Below are positions 14,881 to 19,980 of a stretch of 22,437 nt of DNA, piece by piece (positions within the stretch are counted from its first letter, which is position 1; every line of letters begins with the position of its first letter). Under the pieces are notes generated by a model, which did not search any database, had not been told where the DNA came from, and worked only from the letters and a program-made list of their open reading frames with translations. This DNA comes from a virus. The position numbers and the translations under genes are program-made. The DNA is taken from positions 1-22,437 of the IMG/VR virus record IMGVR_UViG_3300042465_004901; one strand, given 5' to 3'.

Positions 14881-15636
14881 ATGGCAAGAAAAAAACAAAT
14901 CCCATTACAAGTTGTCTCAAATAACGATGCTCCTGTAACCTTAGAGAAGAGTAAGCTATGCAAAGTAAAATACGAAGACCTAAAAAATATTCAACCAAAA
15001 AACTTTAATCAGAGACGATTTTTTGAACTTTACGACCAACAGTCCCCAGCAATTTTATTACACGGTGTAGCAGGAACAGGGAAAACCTACATCGCGCTTT
15101 TTAAGGCACTAGAAGAAGCACTAGATCCAGAAACAGTATTTGAGCGAGTAGTAATAGTCCGCTCTGCTGTTCCATCAAGAGAAATTGGTCACCTACCGGG
15201 TGATGAAAAAGAAAAGACAGAAGTTTATCAGTTACCTTATGTAGAAATCTGCGAGGATTTGTTTAATCATATCCAGCCATTTCAGCGATTGCAAGAACAA
15301 AAGTCGGTGAACTTTATGATCACCTCGTTTGTTCGTGGTATCACTCTAGATAATTCCATCGTCATTGTTGATGAATGTCAGAATATGACGGATATGGAAC
15401 TCAATTCGATTATGACCCGAATTGGCAGAAACTCAAAGATCATCTTTTGCGGAGATTTCCGTCAAACTGATTTATATAAAAAGAACGATATGTCGGGACT
15501 TCAAAAGTTTATCGCTATCGCAGAACTAATGCCTTCGTTCAAAACACTAGAGTTTACTGTTCATGATATAGTAAGGTCCAAATTGGTTAAGGAATATATT
15601 CTAGCCAGACTAGAATATGAGGAGAGATACGCATAA
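14881..15636 (+). CDS. phoH: PhoH-like ATPase
   Basis: 251 residues, starting at an ATG preceded by AAGGA at suitable spacing. Walker A is GVAGTGKT (62-69), Walker B is SIVIVDECQNMT (about 158-169), followed by sensor-like FCGDFRQTD. This is the PhoH P-loop NTPase core, with little N-terminal extension. PhoH proteins are very frequent in marine tailed phages; their role is unsettled (RNA-linked or stress ATPase). It follows a strong terminator by 30 bp. Confidence 0.93.
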   Translation: MARKKQIPLQVVSNNDAPVTLEKSKLCKVKYEDLKNIQPKNFNQRRFFELYDQQSPAILLHGVAGTGKTYIALFKALEEALDPETVFERVVIVRSAVPSREIGHLPGDEKEKTEVYQLPYVEICEDLFNHIQPFQRLQEQKSVNFMITSFVRGITLDNSIVIVDECQNMTDMELNSIMTRIGRNSKIIFCGDFRQTDLYKKNDMSGLQKFIAIAELMPSFKTLEFTVHDIVRSKLVKEYILARLEYEERYA

Positions 15637-15641
15637 AAGAC

Positions 15642-15670
15642 TTGACAAACTATGAGAATCATGTTATAAG
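15642..15670 (+). promoter_or_regulatory. Sigma70-type promoter with extended -10
   Basis: TTGACA (15642-15647), 17-nt spacer, TATAAG (15665-15670), with TGT before the -10 box. The start point predicted about 6-7 nt downstream falls on or next to the ATG of the exonuclease gene at 15676, so the message would be leaderless or nearly so. Confidence 0.8.
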
Positions 15671-15675
15671 AGTAT

Positions 15676-16344
15676 ATGTTCAAAACAATCTATGATTATA
15701 CTGATTTCGCCCAAGATGAAACAAGAGAAGATGGTAGCAGAGTTTACGTCAATGCCGCAGGTGTTGGATATCCCTCTGCTACCACCGTTCTAGGGGTCTT
15801 AAACAAAGACTCAATCAACAAGTGGCGTGAGCGTGTCGGGGAAGAAGAAGCCAATCGTATTTCTAAGCAGGCTTCTACTCGTGGTACTAAAATCCACACA
15901 CTTACCGAAGCATATCTAAAGAATGAAGAAGTTGATTTTGATGGTGTAAAAGCGTCCTTGCTCGACAGGGAAATGTTCACTAAGTTTAAGTCAATTCTTG
16001 AGCCTATCGATAACATTCATTGCCAAGAGCTGGCATTATACAGCGACTTCTTACGTATGGCTGGTCGTGTTGACTGTATCGGTGAATACAACGGTACTCG
16101 GGCTGTAATCGACTTTAAGACTTCCAATCGGCCCAAGAAGAAGGAATATATCAGTTCCTACTTTATGCAGACCGCTGCATATGCAATCATGTATGAAGAA
16201 CGGACTGGTATTCCTGTTCCCTATCTCATCATCTTGATTGCCGTAGACGGTGACGAGCCTCAGGTGTTCATAGAAAAGCGTGACAACTGGGCTAAAAAAC
16301 TTATTGAAACTCGCGATTTGTTTGAAAAAGGTATTGACAAATAA
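15676..16344 (+). CDS. PD-(D/E)XK exonuclease (MGME1/RecB-like)
   Basis: 222 residues. The nuclease core is visible as H74 (RGTKIHTLTE), E118, D133 (GRVDCIG), D146-F-K148 (VIDFKTS) and Q165 (QTAAYA), the order seen in RecB/Cas4/MGME1-type nucleases. Close relatives are regular members of the replication and recombination set of marine T4-like phages. There is no Shine-Dalgarno; the start codon sits at the predicted transcription start of the upstream promoter. The 3' end overlaps the putative tmRNA promoter. Confidence 0.9.
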   Translation: MFKTIYDYTDFAQDETREDGSRVYVNAAGVGYPSATTVLGVLNKDSINKWRERVGEEEANRISKQASTRGTKIHTLTEAYLKNEEVDFDGVKASLLDREMFTKFKSILEPIDNIHCQELALYSDFLRMAGRVDCIGEYNGTRAVIDFKTSNRPKKKEYISSYFMQTAAYAIMYEERTGIPVPYLIILIAVDGDEPQVFIEKRDNWAKKLIETRDLFEKGIDK

Positions 16345-16362
16345 GGACTTATGTCTTATATA
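16334..16362 (+). promoter_or_regulatory. Putative tmRNA promoter
   Basis: TTGACA (16334-16339), 17-nt spacer, TATATA (16357-16362), overlapping the end of the exonuclease gene. Predicted start near 16369, just before the tmRNA acceptor piece. Confidence 0.6.
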
Positions 16363-16368
16363 TAGATT

Positions 16369-16680
16369 ATCAGTTGTTGACAATCAACAATAAAGGCGGA
16401 AAGACCGGGGTTCGACTCCCCGCACCTCCACCATCTATCAAGTGTTTAGTTTGCTTGGCACGGGAATTGCGTATGTAATTCGGCACTTGGTAGTTGATGG
16501 GGGTGACCTGGATATCGATTTTCGTGTAATAGGGCGGTTCGAGACTGATTGCTTGGCAAAGTGCCACAAAACGTAAATGCAAACGATAACGTTGCCTTTG
16601 CAGGATATGCGCTAGCCGCATAATCTCATTGGGTTTTTGATAGTTTTCCCTCGAAACAGAATAAAACTATTACCTGTTCT
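16369..16680 (+). ncRNA. ssrA: Circularly permuted (two-piece) tmRNA
   Basis: The 3' tRNA-like part comes first. A T-arm (CGGGG 16406-16410, loop TTCGACT, CCCCG 16418-16422), the acceptor 3' strand CACCTCC (16423-16429) and an encoded ACCA (16430-16433) precede a 65-nt intervening segment (16434-16498). The 5' part follows: GGGGGTG (16499-16505) pairs with CACCTCC in seven pairs, the third being G-U, the alanine identity element. Then come a D-arm-like segment, a pre-tag hairpin, the tag frame (16579-16623) and an H-type pseudoknot (ATAGTTTT 16640-16647 with AAAACTAT 16663-16670; AACAG 16655-16659 with CTGTT 16674-16678). The acceptor-side 5' end includes a hairpin TTGTTGA/TCAACAA (16374-16390). 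The outer ends are estimates. It should be alanylated and rescue stalled ribosomes with SmpB, which is not seen in this window. Confidence 0.93.
16579..16623 (+). other. tmRNA proteolysis-tag reading frame (ANDNVAFAGYALAA)
   Basis: Resume codon GCA at 16579, 14 codons, stop TAA at 16621. The ANDN start is common in alphaproteobacterial tags and the ALAA end is the classic ClpXP/ClpA degron. The central VAFAGY is less usual. Confidence 0.92.
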
Positions 16681-16732
16681 GTATATACGATGAAATGAGT
16701 GATGTAAGAACCTATGAATGCTAAATAGTTGT

Positions 16733-16757
16733 ATGACCCATTAATGGGTCATTTTTT
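16733..16757 (+). terminator. Rho-independent terminator after the tmRNA
   Basis: TGACCCA (16734-16740), loop TTAA, TGGGTCA (16745-16751), then six T residues. It closes the tmRNA transcription unit. Confidence 0.85.
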
Positions 16758-16828
16758 GTCTTCGGACAATCAGTGTGGGGAGTCACTGGTTAATACCCTC
16801 TCAAGTATAACAAAAAAATGGAAATAAG

Positions 16829-17434
16829 ATGACTTCCTTTAATAAGAAGTTTTTCAAGTTTCTTTCGATTATTACACTATTAAGTTATAGTTTATATGGA
16901 ATTAATTCATATGCTGAAACTGCCATCGAAAGAGAAGCAAGGGAATATTCCCTCGGCGTCGGAGAAGTAATTCAGGACATCAAAGAAGATGCCCAAGAAC
17001 AACAACGTAAAGTAACACAACAAAGAATCCAGACACAAAATATTCGTCTGGCAAATAACAGAGAATTGAAGTGTCTCGCAGACAATATCTATTATGAGGC
17101 TGGTAACCAGTCTACTCAAGGCAAATTGGCCGTTGCTGCTGTCACTATCAATCGGGTAAATAGCCCCAAGTTTCCTAAATCCGTATGCTCCGTTGTATAC
17201 CAGAGAACAAAACGTGTGTGTCAGTTCTCATGGGTATGCGAAGGAAAGAAGAGTGTCCGCAGTGCGCAACAATATGCTGAGTCAAAGAAAGTTGCTGAGA
17301 AGGTATTGTTCGCTGGGGCTAATCATGGCGTATTAGGAAAAAATGTTCTATTCTATCATGCCGACTATGTAAGTCCAGGTTGGAATCTTCGTAGAGTAGC
17401 TAAAATTGGTGATCATATATTTTATGCAGGATAA
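16829..17434 (+). CDS. SleB-type cell wall hydrolase (probable endolysin) with signal peptide
   Basis: 201 residues. An N-terminal signal peptide (basic KK, hydrophobic core about 11-24, NSYA cleavage near 29) is followed by a Gln-rich, probably coiled spacer (about 45-75) and a SleB/Hydrolase_2 domain (about 80-201). The catalytic glutamate is most likely E90 in NIYYEAGNQ; TINRV, CQFSW and FYHADYVSPGW are family motifs. The family cleaves peptidoglycan (lytic transglycosylase or amidase activity has been described). Signal peptide export means it could work without a holin for transport. GGAA lies a few bases before the ATG. It begins the block that leads to gp33, gp59 and gp32. Confidence 0.9.
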   Translation: MTSFNKKFFKFLSIITLLSYSLYGINSYAETAIEREAREYSLGVGEVIQDIKEDAQEQQRKVTQQRIQTQNIRLANNRELKCLADNIYYEAGNQSTQGKLAVAAVTINRVNSPKFPKSVCSVVYQRTKRVCQFSWVCEGKKSVRSAQQYAESKKVAEKVLFAGANHGVLGKNVLFYHADYVSPGWNLRRVAKIGDHIFYAG

Positions 17435-17437
17435 AGA

Positions 17438-17983
17438 ATGGGTAAGAGAAGTAACTTTGAACATCGTAAGAACGACTTCTATCCGACTCCGTTGGATGCA
17501 GTAAAGCCTCTCTTACCCTTTCTTCCCTCGGAGTTTACCTTCGCTGAGCCTTGTGCCGGCGACGGTAGACTCTGTAGGCATATCGACACCTTAACAGACA
17601 GTAATGCAGTAGCTACTTTGGTTTCTGATCTCGATCCCAAAGACACTTTTATTGAAAAATATGATGCATTAACTGTTGACATTCCCGCAAATACCGAGTA
17701 TATTATAACTAATCCCCCTTGGTCTAGATGGATACTACATCCATTGATTGATAGGTTTGCTAGTATTCGTCCTACGTGGCTTCTCTTTGATGCTGATTGG
17801 ATGCATACTAAACAAGCAATACCCTATCTACAATATTGTAGTAAGGTTGTGGCCATAGGTAGAGTAAAGTGGATTGAAGATAGTAAGTTTACTGGCAAGG
17901 ACAATGCTTGTTGGTATCTTTTTGATAAAAATGAAATGAGTGGAACACAATTTTATGGTCGAGGATTTTCAAGTGGTAGATGA
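17438..17983 (+). CDS. DNA adenine/cytosine-N4 methyltransferase-like protein
   Basis: 181 residues, starting 3 bp after the lysin stop, with AGGA upstream. FYPTP near 14-18, motif I EPCAGDGRL (37-45) and motif IV NPPW (92-95) are those of amino-methylating DNA methyltransferases. It is short, with no evident target-recognition domain, so its specificity is unclear. The Asp at the end of strand two (SDLDP) fits SAM binding. It may protect phage DNA or mark it for late steps. It overlaps gp33 by 29 bp if the ATG at 17955 starts gp33. Confidence 0.85.
   Translation: MGKRSNFEHRKNDFYPTPLDAVKPLLPFLPSEFTFAEPCAGDGRLCRHIDTLTDSNAVATLVSDLDPKDTFIEKYDALTVDIPANTEYIITNPPWSRWILHPLIDRFASIRPTWLLFDADWMHTKQAIPYLQYCSKVVAIGRVKWIEDSKFTGKDNACWYLFDKNEMSGTQFYGRGFSSGR
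17676..17704 (+). promoter_or_regulatory. Sigma70-type promoter inside the methyltransferase gene
   Basis: TTGACA (17676-17681), 17-nt spacer, TATATT (17699-17704). It would transcribe gp33, gp59 and gp32. Confidence 0.55.
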
Positions 17984-18230
17984 AGTCAGCAACGAATTTC
18001 TGATTACGAAGAAGTTTAGAACTTCTACTGAGTTTTCTCAATTTATTGAGAAGCAAGCATCGACAACAGGTCTACCGTGTATGGACTTGCTAGTTGATTA
18101 TTGCGTAAAGAATGATATAGAAATGGAATCAGCATCTGTTCTGTTAACTACTTCACTCAAAGAAAAGATTCGTGCGGAAGCAGAAGAACTAAATATGTTG
18201 AAGCGCAAGGATGGAAAGCTACCCTTCTAA
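17955..18230 (+). CDS. 33: Late-transcription coactivator, T4 gp33-like
   Basis: 91 residues from the ATG at 17955 (a GTG at 17940 would add five). The pattern TKKFRTSTEFSQFIEKQAS, then MDLLVDYCVKNDIEMESA and LKEKIRAEAEELNMLKRK fits gp33 of marine T4-like phages, which bridges RNA polymerase and the sliding clamp at late promoters. The C-terminal LPF ending is like the hydrophobic, acidic clamp-binding tail of gp33. The order gp33-gp59-gp32 supports the call. The stop overlaps the next start (TAATG). Confidence 0.82.
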   Translation: MVEDFQVVDEVSNEFLITKKFRTSTEFSQFIEKQASTTGLPCMDLLVDYCVKNDIEMESASVLLTTSLKEKIRAEAEELNMLKRKDGKLPF

Positions 18231-18820
18231 TGGATTCTTTCGAAGTTTATCGTGTCTACATGTCACTCAAACTTCATTTTACTTCTGATGATTACGATAT
18301 CACAAAAACGAAATCGGGCGTTAGATGTAAGAGAGAAACATTCCTTAAACGTAAGGATGTTCTGTTGTTTCGCAAGTTAGCCAAACGATTTACCTTTACT
18401 GAGATGGTAGATTATTTCGTTGCTAACTTTGTCAATGGACATAACGGTCTTTTCGATGCCGAAAGCGATAACGTGTATCGGGACTGGAAGGCTAGAAAAG
18501 AGAAGTTGACATATCTGTTCACACAAGACATCTCTACTCTGATATTAGAGGCTGAAAAAGTAAATGTTGATCCATTGATTAGTGATGGTCAACATCCCTT
18601 AGCATTAAAACTATACCTTGGTAAAAAAATTAGTCTTGAAACCCTAATTATTCTTGACAAATTGTTCAATTTTGTGTATAGTAATAATACTGTGTTAGCA
18701 AATGATTTTATATGGAAAGATGTATCTCGTTTGATAACAAAGTATCGTGTCTTTGTTAAGTTTGACAAAGACAAATTCTCTCAACTATGGATCAAGGAGA
18801 AAGGCCAAGTGGTCTATTAA
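18230..18820 (+). CDS. 59: Replicative helicase loader, T4 gp59-like
   Basis: 196 residues. The N-terminal YRVYMSLKLHFTSDDYD, then TFLKRKDVLLFRKLAKRF and MVDYFVANFV follow gp59 of T4 and relatives, which loads the gp41 helicase on forked DNA coated with gp32. The C-terminal half (ISLETLIILDKLFNFV, FIWKDVSRLITKYRVF) also matches the family. Length is close to T4 gp59 (217). Its start overlaps the gp33 stop by one base. A promoter lies inside its 3' part (18654). Confidence 0.88.
   Translation: MDSFEVYRVYMSLKLHFTSDDYDITKTKSGVRCKRETFLKRKDVLLFRKLAKRFTFTEMVDYFVANFVNGHNGLFDAESDNVYRDWKARKEKLTYLFTQDISTLILEAEKVNVDPLISDGQHPLALKLYLGKKISLETLIILDKLFNFVYSNNTVLANDFIWKDVSRLITKYRVFVKFDKDKFSQLWIKEKGQVVY
18654..18682 (+). 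promoter_or_regulatory. Sigma70-type promoter inside gp59, upstream of gp32
   Basis: TTGACA (18654-18659), 17-nt spacer, TATAGT (18677-18682). Predicted start near 18689. It would give gp32 a separate, stronger message, in keeping with the large amounts of gp32 phages need. Confidence 0.65.
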
Positions 18821-18988
18821 ATGAGTCATTCTAAGCGTAGAGACTTCGATTACGAACCTCGTGTCAAAGAAGTTCGTAAAGGTGTGGACAAATCCAACAA
18901 GCACCGCAAAAACCCGTATAAATACTCTGGTAGTCAAGAAGAAGATTTTGACGACTACGATGATTATGATACACAACGCAAATATTAA
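18821..18988 (+). CDS. Small highly charged protein, 55 residues
   Basis: Starts immediately after the gp59 stop. Basic first half (SKRRDFDYEPRVKEVRKG) and a very acidic tail (EEDFDDYDDYD), ending QRKY. No family recognised. Its place between gp59 and gp32 and the acidic tail, resembling the acidic C-terminus of ssDNA-binding proteins, suggest a link to replication, but this is a guess. It includes TATAAATA (18917-18924), identical to the T4 late consensus, though it may be chance. Confidence 0.65.
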   Translation: MSHSKRRDFDYEPRVKEVRKGVDKSNKHRKNPYKYSGSQEEDFDDYDDYDTQRKY

Positions 18989-19016
18989 CGCAATACAACG
19001 CAATACAGCGCAAAAT
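18975..19016 (+). repeat. Four approximate 10-12-nt tandem repeats upstream of gp32
   Basis: Units AACGCAAATATT, AACGCAATAC, AACGCAATAC and AGCGCAAAAT run from the end of the small gene to just before the gp32 ribosome site (AAGGA, 19017-19021). The stretch is A-rich and poorly structured, as expected for a cooperative ssDNA/RNA-binding protein's target; T4 gp32 represses its own translation by binding such a leader. Confidence 0.6.
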
Positions 19017-19029
19017 AAGGAATACAAAT

Positions 19030-19947
19030 ATGTCTTTTAATTCTCTCTCGGAACTCCGTAAGAACCGTGGCAACTTCGACTCACTTATGAAAGAAGTCGA
19101 AAAGATTGCAAATCCCACAAACGAAAAGCGCGGCGACGATGATCGCCTCTGGAAGCCTTCTGTAGATAAGGCTGGCAATGGTCAGGCTGTTCTTCGTTTT
19201 CTTCCTGCTCCTCCAGGCGAAGAACTTCCTTGGGTTCGTGTGTATGATCACGGCTTCCAGGGCCCGACTGGTAAGTGGTATATCGAAAATTCGTTGACCA
19301 CTATTAACAAGCCAGACCCTCTTGGCGAACTCAATTCAGAACTCTGGAATTCGGGTGTCGAAGCCAACAAGGAAATCGCTCGTAAGCAGAAGCGCCGCTT
19401 GTCGTATATCTCTAACGTTCTTGTGATCAAGGATCCCGCTAATCCTGAAAACGAGGGTAAGGTCTTTCTCTATAAGTTTGGTAAGAAGATTTTTGACAAG
19501 ATCAAGGACGTAATGCAGCCTACCTTTGAAGATGAAAAGCCGGTTAATCCGTTTGATCTTTGGGAAGGCGCTAACTTCAAGCTCCGTATTCGTCAGGTAG
19601 AAGGCTATCGTAACTACGATAAGTCAGAATTTGATGGTAATACGCCACTTGATGAAAATGAGGATAAGCTGGAAGCAGTCTGGAAGCAGACGCATTCACT
19701 TGCTGCCTTTCTCGATCCTTCGAACTTCAAGTCTTATGACGAACTCAAAGCCAAGCTGAATACTGTTCTAGGTAGTGGTACCCGTGTGCCCACCGCAGAG
19801 AAGGTAAATCCGCTTGATGCAGAAGATGAACTCTTCGTTGAAACCAAGATGAAGACGGCTGCTAAGGCAACCGAAGAAACTCCGCCTTGGAATGATGAAA
19901 AGAGTGATGATAATATGAGTTACTTCGCAAGTCTTGCGGACGACTAA
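19030..19947 (+). CDS. 32: Single-stranded DNA-binding protein, T4 gp32-like
   Basis: 305 residues, close to T4 gp32 (301). The N-terminal LRKNR motif resembles the LAST-type basic motif for cooperativity; the core has DRLWKPSVDKAGNGQAVLRFLP and DHGFQGPTGKWYIENSLTT; the C-terminal tail is acidic (EDELFVET and DDNMSYFASLADD), the contact site for other replication proteins. There is no cysteine in the whole protein, so the zinc site of T4 gp32 is absent, as I recall for gp32 of marine T4-like phages. AAGGA lies 8 nt before the ATG. Likely autoregulated through the upstream repeats. Transcription ends at the hairpin just after the stop. Confidence 0.92.
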   Translation: MSFNSLSELRKNRGNFDSLMKEVEKIANPTNEKRGDDDRLWKPSVDKAGNGQAVLRFLPAPPGEELPWVRVYDHGFQGPTGKWYIENSLTTINKPDPLGELNSELWNSGVEANKEIARKQKRRLSYISNVLVIKDPANPENEGKVFLYKFGKKIFDKIKDVMQPTFEDEKPVNPFDLWEGANFKLRIRQVEGYRNYDKSEFDGNTPLDENEDKLEAVWKQTHSLAAFLDPSNFKSYDELKAKLNTVLGSGTRVPTAEKVNPLDAEDELFVETKMKTAAKATEETPPWNDEKSDDNMSYFASLADD

Positions 19948-19953
19948 AAGAGA

Positions 19954-19980
19954 AAGGGGCGCTCTAAGCGCCCCTTTTTT
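19954..19980. terminator. Terminator between convergent gp32 and structural genes
   Basis: GGGGCGCT (19956-19963), loop CTA, AGCGCCCC (19967-19974), then six T on the plus strand. On the minus strand the tail is interrupted (TTTCTCTTTT), so it may work both ways but best for gp32. Confidence 0.88.

Noticed and set aside
14732-14938. Open frame across the phoH leader (proline-rich from the ATG at 14762)
   Set aside because: It contains a strong terminator and its end overlaps phoH in another frame. No ribosome site and no recognisable domain. The proline-rich part comes from the hairpin region.
16051-16621. Minus-strand open frames over the exonuclease end and the tmRNA
   Set aside because: They run antisense to a conserved nuclease core and to a structured RNA, with no promoter or ribosome site.
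18917-18924. TATAAATA, the exact T4 late consensus, inside the 55-residue gene
   Set aside because: A single AT-rich octamer is expected by chance on this scale and it lies within coding sequence. Noted in the gene entry but not called as a promoter.
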